A stretch of DNA of 64,000 nt, from the NCBI GenBank assembly GCA_037893225.1, contig JAZGUH010000776.1, positions 166,001 through 230,000 on the forward strand, in the 5' to 3' direction. Below, in pieces: positions 15,101 to 27,700 of this stretch. The notes under the pieces were generated by a model. The model did no database searches, was not told the DNA's origin, and saw only the letters and a program-made list of their open reading frames with translations. This DNA comes from Hippasteria phrygiana (lineage: Eukaryota; Echinodermata; Asteroidea; Valvatida; Goniasteridae). The number at the start of each line of letters is the position of its first letter. Position 1 is the first letter of the stretch. The translations under genes and the position numbers were made by a program.

Positions 15101-18100
15101 TTTGGGTCAGTCGGGTCAATGTAGAAAGGTCACGCTAAGCGCCCTCATGAGTCGTTATACTGGCAGCTCGGTTACTTCTACCACGGTCACTTCTACCACG
15201 GTCACTTCTACCACGGTCACTTCTACCACGGTCACTTCTACCACGGTCACTTCTACCACGGTCTCGGTAAAATTTTCGCGTGTCGAAAGTCCAAGTGCGG
15301 ACAGCGGTCACATTTGACCATTTTTCATTTTACCATCGTCTCGGTAAAAGCTTTAAAAAAAAGTCCAGTGCGGACACGGCTTTAGGATGTGACAAATTTA
15401 ACTATAAACTCATTTTTCAAATTTTGCGACATAATACCCATTTTTGTAGAGCCGGGCACAATTGTGATTTGTTGCAAGTGTGTTTGCAGTTTATTAGAAT
15501 TCATGTACTTTTAATCAAGCAACAGATACATGTAGTTGCATTTAAACATAAGGCCAGCAAAGAATTGTAAGCTTCTCTCTCAAAAAGTTTCAAATCTTGA
15601 CAAGGGTTTATCAGTAAACCTGTTTTAGTATTTATGCTATGCATGTGCAGTTTGATGTAGATTCCTGAATGACCCACGGTCAACCCACGGTTCTTTGGTT
15701 ATATTGAATTAAAGTCCGAGATTATTTAAAACAAACCTGAGATACCAAAAACGTCTATCAAAATTTCAACTATTTTATAGCTTGTTCCATATGACCGTTA
15801 AAAACATGTCACAAATGCACGGATTCCGTGCCGTGTGAAAGTGTATCTCTGCCACCAAATCGCATGGGCCCCGTGCAGTTCCTGACAGGGATCGAAACCT
15901 CAAATATTTCGCATCAATGCAACATCCGTGCGACGATTGGTCGTGTCAATGTACCAATGCGATTTTCGCAAGGATACATGTACTGTGCAGTGAAATCGCC
16001 TTTATGCATGCGCAGTTTGCTGTTGCTCTACACTACATTTAACATGGCTTTTGTAGACACAAATTTCTTCAGTTCTGATTGCCAAATTGCTGCATAATGA
16101 GATTTGTTATATTTTGACAAAGTGGTCTTGTAAATTTACATCCTCTTTGTATAAATGTTTCTATAAATGTTTGTATAAATTGATGTTAAAACACAAAAAC
16201 TACGGACATGTGATATTTTCTAGGTCACAGTACCGTAATTTTACGTCCAAAATCTTTTAAAACTAAAACACGGTGATTGTTTGTTTTTTAAGGGGGAAAA
16301 CCCATTATTTTACGGAATTTTTTACGGTGGGAAAAATCACTGGTACACTATAAATGTCATCGTTCAAAGAATATCGCAGTTCCAGCGATACATGTGTAGC
16401 CTTTGACCCACGCATGCAAACACTGCAAAACGAGGGACAATCACTACCGGACTGTGTTGTATCGTGAGAAAGCCTGCGATGAAATCGCAGGCATCTTTAG
16501 GCAAACGTTTCTAGCGCTCATATGAAGCGGGCTTAATAAGGTAAATCACATGTGCTCATGCCTTGCACTTTTAGATTTATACTTCTCTCTGACTTCTTAA
16601 CTGTAGCAAACCATTTGCTTTGTGGAGCAAAAATTGAAACCCAGAATGCTACCAAGTTTAATAAAATGTTTTAGAAACACTTTCTTATTAAAATGTTGTT
16701 CTTGAAATGACAGTGAAAGTCTGGAGTATGACTGGCGGTCACGTACACACATTCAGGGGTCACTCCCGGTCAGTTACAGGGATTGTACTCCACCCGGACA
16801 CCTCGACCTTGGTGCTGACCAGCTCCATGGACGGAACGGTCAGAATGTGGTCCCTAGACATCATGGAGCCCATGTACACGTAAGTATATACTGCAAAACA
16901 TGGGTTGTCGTGGGGACTTTTTTCAGTATATTAAATCAGCAGTGTAGTATGGTTTCAGTTTTTATGAAAGGGGGGGGGGGTACTTCAGGAAGAGAAAGCA
17001 ATAGACTCTTTATGTACGAATGTAATTTCCAGAGATGGGATTTAACCCCTGCTGTATCTTGTGTGCGCTGTGGGCCAGTTACCAAGTCCTTTCGCGAGCA
17101 CTGATGCATAAACTTGTTTTGTAATGTACAAATTGGAGAAAAAGTGGGTTGTCAAACCTTTGCGTTTTTATCCTTTTTAATATACATCTTTGCTTTTCTT
17201 TGTAAGAAGGCACTTATGAATGGGTATAAGAACATGGTGACCTGGCCTTTACTAGTCAATAATAACCTGACAAGGGTATGGCGAATGTTAAAACAGTCCT
17301 GAATCCTCCAATTTGGATATGATTTTCCACACACTTTAAGGAGTTAGGGTTAATGGACATTATTGGCATAGTAAAGATCAGGTCCCAATTTCATAGGGTT
17401 GTTAAGCACATTTCATAGAGACCAAAAGCAATAAGCAGTGGAAAGAGCTCGCTAACTTCAGAGGCAGAATTTGCTTAAAACAGTGACACAAAAATACATA
17501 CCTCTACACACGCGCAGGCATTAGCACGATTTGACCGTGAAAAAGCACTTAAGCCAGCAAAATAGTTCAGCTATACATGTACTTAGAAAAACGTTTCTGC
17601 TACGTGTAACCGTTAAAGGTAGTGTACATGATTGGTCATTGTTGCAATTTTCAGAAATGGGTGGATTTGGGGGTTAGTATTTTACAGGAAATATCGTTCC
17701 ACTGACCTGTTCAAAGTTTTGGGTTCTTGGATGGCGAAAAAACGAGAGAAAAACGGCGTTCGTTTGCAACCAGTTTGGCGGCATTTGGTATAGCGCTCTC
17801 TTGTTAATTAAGCCCAATTTTTGTAAATGGGATCGTTTTTAATTGGTCACATAACATGCACAGAGGCTGAGGGCCGAGCGGAATGGCCAAGATCCACTGC
17901 ATGCACTGGTTACAACGCGTCGCTTCGGTACACTATGCGTGTGCCCGTTTTCGGATTGTTAACCCATTTTAGACACAACACGGATTAACTACATTTGGTC
18001 AATAGAGGGCAGTTTTCCGATGATTGTTCGGCCGAACAATCGTTGGAAAACAATATAAATTTCCACTTTTCTTGAAAACGACAGCACACCTGGTGCCATC

Positions 18101-21100
18101 ATTTCACAGGATGATTGAGACTTCTATTAACTTTTGGAGGATTACCAATCATGTACACTACATTTAAGCAACCCTATGTAATCGAGCCTACATGTACATG
18201 TGAGTCATCACACTCTTATCCCACTATTATTCCCTGGATAGGATTGTAATTTCAACTGATGGCATTGAGTGGATCGGGATGACTGGTGAGAAGTACCTAT
18301 GGACTGCTACGCACCGTGACCTGGGCGTGTGGAACCTGAATCACGTGGTGCAGTTCTATGCGTTGGCTCGCTGTCGGGTTACGTCCCTTCACGTTGCCAG
18401 CTGTGAAGGAAAAACCCGTAGATTGGTTGCAGTAGGAGAGGATAGCAGGTAAATAGTGTTACAAAGTCAGGTCATTCAAGCAGACAACATAACAGACAAA
18501 ACCAAAAGTATAGGAAAGGAACACTAAAATAGATATGGATCGGAATCAAGGAGTTTTAGTGAGAATTACATTAGGATTATTTTAATTATTATTACATAAT
18601 TCACAAAAACACACACGTATAAAAACAGTATAATGAAGCAAATGGAAACTCATTTAACAGCAAGTGTCACGAAAAAACACAATCCTATGGAATTGGCCAT
18701 TCAAATTAAATGGGGGAGGTACCTCCAATTTAGGCAGAATCCTGGTCTTGAGTTTGCCGGGGGTGGCATCAAGATGCTGGCCCAACTGGCGAAGGGCGAA
18801 GACGGCGGTTAGTCCGGCAGCTAGATGAAATCGATCCATCTCATCGAAAGCCAACAACGCACGGGTAAGACACGGCCAAGACACGGCCAAGACACAGGCA
18901 AGTGGCAGCACTCGGCAATCTGGGAGATCGCCCCCACCCCGGCAAACTGAAGCTCAGAATTCCCCAGAGGGCTCAGGGTTTCCCCTTAACTTTTTTTTTC
19001 ACTAGCCGGCCGGACCAGTAATGTTGACTTTTTACTAGCCCGCCAGCATTTTCACTGGTCCGCATGTTTTTTTCACCTTTTAGGCTACTTTTTTTGTAAG
19101 TAACCTGACCAAGTACACTGTATTTACAAACATTTATTACAAGCTGAGAGTAAGCCTGTTCGATATTTTTTTCATATCGAAAATCGTATCGGCCCCTTAA
19201 AAAAACCCCGGAATATCGGGGAATTCGATATACCGAAGAATATCGCGATATATGTTACTTTTGGCCGCATTGCGTGTGGATTTGTCCCGTTTACTTTGCT
19301 CGAAATTCCAGTAACTCCACGGCCTGAAATTTTAGCAGGGCGGCAGACACAATGCGAGCGCGTACGCGACGCCCTTACGGCGACGGCGTGGAGTCTGGGG
19401 AATTTTGGATTCTAGATGCTCTATGGTACATGGTGCAATCTGAGGCATTTCCTGGCCACTTTCTTATGAGTCTGAAATTCTAGCGTACGGCAAATACTTC
19501 TACAAATCATAGAACGTCACACAACTTTGCACCCGACAATAACATTAAGATCACTTATTTTAATTTTTCACGAACGTCGTATATATACCACATTGAAATC
19601 ACTTGCTTACAAATCACGGTGTCGCCCACTAACCCGGCTTTGAAACTATAACTACGCATGCGCGTCTTTTTGACTAGCCTTTTCTCAAGACGCAGGTTTG
19701 CACAGTGATCGTTATACACGTGCGCTTATTGCTGCAATACATCCTTTCAGGCTTTAACAGAGGCTACTTACATTGTTTGCAATAAGGTCAACCCCTGTAG
19801 CGCATCTGCGCGTGCGCGTTGCTTTGTTGCTAGCCTTGGTCAAGTGCAAGCAACCGCACTGAATGCCACCGTCTTTCCCCAGTGTACAAGGCACACGCAG
19901 TTTAGGTGTAGTTACGTGTAGCGAACTGCGTCGCGTCTTGAGAAAAGATTAAAACACGTGCGCGCATCCATTGTACACTGTGCAATGTCATGTCGTCTTC
20001 ACAAAATATACGACACGATCGTTTGTTGACAGCTCGCCCATGGTATTATCATCTGTGTTACTAATCAATAATGCTGAAATAGAAACAAACGCTAGTCTTT
20101 CTGGAGTGCCATAAAGTAGCCAACTGAAGGTAAATGTCGTAAAACTCCAAATACTCAACGAGCGAAGGGAAGCCTTGTCAAACCGGCCCCCCGTTCCTGC
20201 CGCTTAATCCCGGCGGGCCCGATCCCGGTGGCCCCGATCTCATGATGCCGTGGTGACCAGCGGCGTAGGCAGGATTTAGGGGACGGGGGGGCCACGGTTA
20301 TTGATCGCCGTCCTGGGGGAGGGGTCTAAGGGGAGGGGGTGTCCCCCTCCCCTTTGGAATTTTTTTGGGAATTCGAGCATCCTCACATGCGATCTGGTGC
20401 AACATAGGGTAACTTCTGAGGTGTAATTTTTACTCATGAATTCATATTTTTTAGGTTAATCGTTCTTGGAAAAAAATCTTGCTTACAACTATAAAGCGCG
20501 TTTGTCTAGCCCTTGATTTTTGTCCCTATAATTTTTAGGTTAGAGCCTCTGCACCATTGGTTCAGTCATACCTTTACAGTTCTGAGTGTGACTAGTTGAT
20601 CTAGTTCCATTTGAAAACTGGATGTTCAAGTTAAAAACATATATGTCCAGAGAAGAACTAGAAGAACTAGATGAACACCAGCCGACGATTGTTCCGCCCA
20701 AATTCATCGATCACATGGTCATGATTCAGTTTAGGTCCTTATTGATGTACATGTGTGATAGCCCATTCAGCCTCGTTCGCAAAGCGAGCAAGGTGAAAAG
20801 TTATTCGCTACCGAGACGTGTACACGTATATCAATAGGATACATGTTCGCTAATCGCTACAGGCAGGGCAGGTTGTAGGTAACAGCTGTTCGTTGTATAC
20901 GAGCGTAGCGCACATCGACGCTAATACTACAGCTATAGGGCAATGCTACAGAAACTTGTTAGTGTTTGTGGGGCAATGATTGAATGAAGCATAATATAGC
21001 CATTTTCTGGTGGAATACCGGGGGCCGGACTGGAACGGTCTGTGCCCGGGCATCTTGGCCAGTTGACCTCGTATTGACGGAAAATTTTCAACATTTTTGG

Positions 21101-24100
21101 CAACAGTGAGGGGGGGGCCATGGCCCAATGGCCCCCCCCCCCCCTAAATACGCCGCTGGTGGTGACTTCCGTCATGTATTTTTGCATTCCTCCGTTCTTC
21201 CGGTAATGAAAAAGTGACGTCATCACGATAATATCGAATATCGCGATATTTATCTGCCGATATTTCGGTATCAAAATAAATGGATATCGAACAGCCTTAG
21301 CTGAAGTGAGAGTAAACTCCACGCAATCGGGGATCGCTGTTGACAATCTGGCTCTGAAGACGCGCGCGCTTAGCTTATCTTGGCATTTTTTTTCACTAGA
21401 CCGCCGGACTACTTAGAAAAGGGTTTTGACTAGACCGCCGCTGTTTTGACTAGAATTTGTCTAGCGGACCAGCGTTAAGGTCGAACCCTGGGGCTAATTT
21501 TCAACCCCTTTTAAAGTCTGTCAAGAATTCCAGTTTCCAATCCACTGGCCGCCAATGGGACTATAGAATCAGAACGAATTCTTGAGGACAGAACCAAAGT
21601 TCGCTGCAACAAAAGCGACGGGCGTAAGAAGAACGCGGGCTATTGGCCTTTACTTAACCCTACTTTGCATTTACAAACTTTAAATAACTTAAATTACTCT
21701 ACAAATTCTTAACAATAGGTTCTCTAATATTCAGTGAATGTAACATGTGGATCATTCCATAAATTTGGCGTCCAAAAGTGTGACTTTTTTTGGTGACCCT
21801 GTTACGCCTGACCTGTGTAATTTCCATCAAGTGTCATTAAAATTGACTTCACACTATTTGTTAATTGTTTGGCAGGTACTTTGCTTTACACAATCACTTT
21901 TGGAGATAGAAAGCATTAACCCTAACCTTCCCTAACCTGCCAAAATCAAACACCCCATTTGTGTTGAATTTTGTGTGATTGGGTACTGTAGAGCCTTGGC
22001 ACCATCACTTTGCATGGGACTTGATGCCCTGATTTTGTCTAAGTACAAAGAATGTGCCATTGGTTTACTACACAGTGTTGGAGTTTGTGTGGTTAGGGAA
22101 GGATTCTAGTAAAAAGACTTGGGCTGTTAGGGTTAAAGAATGTGTCACTATGTAACAGGGACACCAAAATGTCACACTTTTGGACCCCAAATTTATGGAA
22201 TAACCATATACCCATATGCATTCATAAGCTTTGTGTGGGTTTACGTTATAAGTACCTTGGCATTGCATTGATTAACATTGAGAACAATTCTTAGCTACCT
22301 GCTAGTACAATAACAATGCTGATTCCTCATTAAAAGGTCCTTTGAGTAGTCAAAGCAATTGCTGGTAGATTTTCCCGAGTTAGATTTTGAACTGGAAAGA
22401 AATAATCAATTGTTATAGGTTTCAAACCAGGTTCTTCTGTCAGTGCTCTTATTAAACCAATTTTCTCTCGTGGGAATATGCATAGGTTGGCTGGACTGAC
22501 AAAGTATGCTTGCTTTACCCAAAATCCTATCTTAACCGAGCTTTTAATAATGAGGTTTCGACTGTTCTGAGATGACGATAGTACGTTTTTTGAGGATCAA
22601 GAATTAGGCCAAGAAAAAAAAATGGTTCTGCTTCCGATTACATTTGAAAATAGGGTAGGTAGGTAGGGAAATTTTTGGGGGCACTTTTTTTTTGTGCTGA
22701 TCAGATGTAGGTGTCTAACCTGTACATGTAGTCAAGGTTTAAACGTAGTATAAACAGCATTCATGGTATTTTATTTATTTATTTATTTTTTTTATATACT
22801 TTTTTCCCCAAATAAAATTTGGGTCGGGGCCGTTAAAATAGGTTAGGTAGGGTAACCGGAAATAGAAATATATTTTTGTTGGCCTTAGTATTCAGTACTG
22901 CATTCAATACATGTAATTGCATATAAATTTAGCATACAAATAATGTAAATTGGATGCACAGTTTGTCCTTTAAACTTGATTTTTAATAAATTCATTTGAT
23001 AAGTTCTCCAGGTGTAATATTTCTTGGCATATTTGATGCCATCGCCATGTTTAAGCCAAGCATACCTAACATTGTTCATGTTACTTTAACCCTTTGAAGC
23101 CGGATGACGTCTATAAACTTTTTAAAAAGATTGCCACCGGATGACGTCTATACACGCATTTTGAATCTATTGTTGAATTATTGTGTATGTTGCTCTCGGC
23201 TGCACAGGCCGCCCCGGCACCTCATTGTGGAAGTGCTGTGGCCTAGTGGTTTGGCACATTGAATTCAAGGTCTGTGGGTAATTCTGCAAGTTGTGGGTTC
23301 GAGCCCAGTCCTGGACTATAGCACTTCTACACTTAATATGGGTAGAGGCATTATTAATGTCTTGCAGTGGACTAGTTACCCATCCCGACCCTATTCATAC
23401 TGTGAAGAGATTATTAGCTGGTCTTGTTTTAGTGTAAGGGGGCTGGTTCTTCCACATAATCCTCTGTAGCTCACACCTCGAGTGCCCTTGGGCTTGTGAT
23501 GGGAAATTTGCATGAACATTCTTTTGTTTTTAAAAGCTGGCTTCAAGGGGTTAAGCACTAACAATTATTGAAATTGTGCATGACTTGGTCGTTTTGTTTT
23601 TGCATACAGTGTACGTCTGATTTCCATGAAGGACCAGAAGAGCTTGTCCACTGTGCTTCCCCCTCCGTCTATCTCCCCGTTGCAGCAAGTCCTTGGTGTA
23701 ACCTACAATAGAGAGTGTAGTATGGTATATTTGCTGATCAGTCCCAAAGAGATATGGGTGTACACGATGAGGTAAGCACAAATCAGTAAGAAACTCGGTC
23801 ATTTTACCCTTTCACCACACCATACATTATACACACAGTTGACATGGCACGAATGTGAAACATTCATTATTTGTTTTATACAACACCTGAATAAATCCTC
23901 GTCAAATTGCATGCATAGATTTCTTTGTGTACAACGTGCCGTTTTCCCTTCTCAGTCCCGCATAAAACCGAGACAAAAAGTTGTCAAGTTCCGAATCAGT
24001 TAAAGCTTTAATTATTATTCCTGCGTGTCTTGCAAATTCCTCTAATCGTCTCACTGCATATTTGATTTGTCTCTTTGTGTTAACAGCGTCAGCATCGCCT

Positions 24101-24744
24101 AAGAGTTCCAATATTTTGTCGTCTGTTAGCCGCGGTTTGGGAACATCGTCCGCCATTTTGTATGAATGACAGCCGTGTTAATTTAGCGCCACCTATAATG
24201 ACCGTGAAATTCGTGAAGTTACATCACACGCCTACTGTGTGATGTAACTTCTCGCGGCGTGCGATGGAACGAATAATTCAATGCACGTGATCGGAGGATT
24301 TATTCTGGCGTTGTATAAAATAAACTGTCGACCACATAAAATGTGCAATGGAAAGAAAGATGCTAGGATTACCCTAACCTCACCTAAAGCTACAAAATAC
24401 ACTAGTAGTAAACTGTAGTATGCATTACTCTTTAATTATACTACACTGGCATATGAGAAATTGTGTAATATTTTTAGGACGTTAAGGTTACGTATACCCA
24501 ACCAAAAAATCAGAGATGGGTCTGTCCACACTAAAGGGACCATTTAGCATCAAAAGATAGCAATGGAAGTATAAAGACATGGAAGAGGGACATCAAATCA
24601 AGTATTTTGCCCAAATGTTTTTCTGATGATTTCCAGAGCTGTTCGTGATCACACTGACACAAAAAATAGGATAACAATCAGGATATATAAGAAATTAGAG
24701 GGTCATCTTCAAGACATTATGTTTGTAACATGAACGGAATTTTG

Positions 24745-24779
<35 letters not shown>

Positions 24780-27700
24780 GGAAAAAGAAAAGAGGAATTT
24801 AGTAACATTCCAAAATGTTGGTCAGTTTACATCTCTAACAATGTCAGGCTTGTTGTCAGGGGGAATTATGACAAATGTTGAGGTATTTTAACAAATTAAG
24901 ATGTGATATAGATTATGTTCAAACATGGACGGACATTTTGTGACAAATGTCCGTCCAGAAATTGTACACGTTTGATATGTTACAAACATAATATCTTGAA
25001 GATGATCCCAGGTCTAACTTCTTAAATACTCTTTCAAAGTGAACAAAGAAACTGGCACGAGCGGGACTCGAACCTGTGACCTCCGGGTTACCGTACCGGC
25101 GCTCTACCAACTGAGCTATCTTGCCCTATGTTGGCGGTCTCCCAAATTGTCAGTATCTTTGTTCGGGTGGGCGCTAGTCAGAAGTCATAAACCCAGAATG
25201 CCGTATAGCCAGGGATCACACCCAATTTTACGATACAACCTGGGAAGCGACATTGTGGGGATCCACTCAATGAGGATAGGACTTTTTACTTATATTCGTC
25301 AAACAATCCACAAGGGAAACTGACTAGGTAAATTTGAATATAATTTCAAAGTGAACAAAGAAACTGGCACGAGCGGGACTCGAACCTGCGACCTCCGGGT
25401 TACCGTACCGGCGCTCTACCAACTGAGCTATCTTGCCCTATGTTGGCGGTCTCCCAAATTGTCAGTATCTTTGTTCGGGTGGGCGCTAGTCAGAAGTCAT
25501 AAACCCAGAATGCCGTATAGCCAGGGATCACACCCAATTTTACGATACAACCTGGGAAGCGACATTGTGGGGATCCACTCAATGAGGATAGGACTTTTTA
25601 CTTATATTCGTCAAACAATCCACAAGGGAAACTGACTAGGTAAATTTGAATATAATTTCAAAGTGAACAAAGAAACTGGCACGAGCGGGACTCGAACCTG
25701 CGACCTCCGGGTTACCGTACCGGCGCTCTACCAACTGAGCTATCTTGCCCTATGTTGGCGGTCTCCCAAATTGTCAGTATCTTTGTTCGGGTGGGCGCTA
25801 GTCAGAAGTCATAAACCCAGAATGCCGTATAGCCAGGGATCACACCCAATTTTACGATACAACCTGGGAAGCGACATTGTGGGGATCCACTCAATGAGGA
25901 TACGACTTTTTACTTATATTCGTCAAACAATCCACAAGGGAAACTGACTAGGTAAATTTGAATATAATTTCAAAGTGAACAAAGAAACTGGCACGAGCGG
26001 GACTCGAACCTGCGACCTCCGGGTTACCGTACCGGCGCTCTACCAACTGAGCTATCTTGCCCTATGTTGGCGGTCTCCCAAATTGTCAGTATCTTTGTTC
26101 GGGTGGGCGCTAGTCAGAAGTCATAAACCCAGAATGCCGTATAGCCAGGGATCACACCCAATTTTACGATACAACCTGGGAAGCGACATTGTGGGGATCC
26201 ACTCAATGAGGATACGACTTTTTACTTATATTCGTCAAACAATCCACAAGGGAAACTGACTAGGTAAATTTGAATATAATTTCAAAGTGAACAAAGAAAC
26301 TGGCACGAGCGGGACTCGAACCTGCGACCTCCGGGTTACCGTACCGGCGCTCTACCAACTGAGCTATCTTGCCCTATGTTGGCGGTCTCCCAAATTGTCA
26401 GTATCTTTGTTCGGGTGGGCGCTAGTCAGAAGTCATAAACCCAGAATGCCGTATAGCCAGGGATCACACCCAATTTTACGATACAACCTGGGAAGCGACA
26501 TTGTGGGGATCCACTCAATGAGGATACGACTTTTTACTTATATTCGTCAAACAATCCACAAGGGAAACTGACTAGGTAAATTTGAATATAATTTCAAAGT
26601 GAACAAAGAAACTGGCACGAGCGGGACTCGAACCTGCGACCTCCGGGTTACCGTACCGGCGCTCTACCAACTGAGCTATCTTGCCCTATGTTGGCGGTCT
26701 CCCAAATTGTCAGTATCTTTGTTCGGGTGGGCGCTAGTCAGAAGTCATAAACCCAGAATGCCGTATAGCCAGGGATCACACCCAATTTTACGATACAACC
26801 TGGGAAGCGACATTGTGGGGATCCACTCAATGAGGATACGACTTTTTACTTATATTCGTCAAACAATCCACAAGGGAAACTGACTAGGTAAATTTGAATA
26901 TAATTTCAAAGTGAACAAAGAAACTGGCACGAGCGGGACTCGAACCTGCGACCTCCGGGTTACCGTACCGGCGCTCTACCAACTGAGCTATCTTGCCCTA
27001 TGTTGGCGGTCTCCCAAATTGTCAGTATCTTTGTTCGGGTGGGCGCTAGTCAGAAGTCATAAACCCAGAATGCCGTATAGCCAGGGATCACACCCAATTT
27101 TACGATACAACCTGGGAAGCGACATTGTGGGGATCCACTCAATGAGGATACGACTTTTTACTTATATTCGTCAAACAATCCACAAGGGAAACTGACTAGG
27201 TAAATTTGAATATAATTTCAAAGTGAACAAAGAAACTGGCACGAGCGGGACTCGAACCTGCGACCTCCGGGTTACCGTACCGGCGCTCTACCAACTGAGC
27301 TATCTTGCCCTATGTTGGCGGTCTCCCAAATTGTCAGTATCTTTGTTCGGGTGGGCGCTAGTCAGAAGTCATAAACCCAGAATGCCGTATAGCCAGGGAT
27401 CACACCCAATTTTACGATACAACCTGGGAAGCGACATTGTGGGGATCCACTCAATGAGGATACGACTTTTTACTTATATTCGTCAAACAATCCACAAGGG
27501 AAACTGACTAGGTAAATTTGAATATAATTTCAAAGTGAACAAAGAAACTGGCACGAGCGGGACTCGAACCTGCGACCTCCGGGTTACCGTACCGGCGCTC
27601 TACCAACTGAGCTATCTTGCCCTATGTTGGCGGTCTCCCAAATTGTCAGTATCTTTGTTCGGGTGGGCGCTAGTCAGAAGTCATAAACCCAGAATGCCGT

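Larger units (their letters stand above)
14282..15459. mobile_element. MITE of the GTGACCCGCTC family, split by a second element
   Basis: Left end GTGACCCACTCCACAGAAAA, right end TTTTTGTAGAGCCGGGCAC, both followed inward by ATTATGTCGCA or its inverse. Removing the inner element 14629-15381 and one TTA leaves 422 bp, close to the intact copies at 32726 (444 bp) and 49544 (430 bp). The flanks (TATT and AATT) fit a worn 4-bp AT-rich duplication. Confidence 0.82.
18974..21490. mobile_element. Outer element of a three-level nest, CTAGCCGG/CTAGACCGCC subterminal repeats
   Basis: CAGGGTTTCCCCTTAAC at the left pairs with GTTAAGGTCGAACCCTG at the right, with GGGCT on both flanks (18969-18973 and 21491-21495). 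TTTTTCACTAGCCGGCCGGA and TTTTCACTAGACCGCCGGAC lie beside the ends. The pattern is close to the 36657-38006 element. It contains the elements at 19151 and 20256. Confidence 0.68.

Noticed and set aside
20933..21346. A 137-residue - strand protein
   Set aside because: It crosses the right ends of two nested elements and has no domain pattern.
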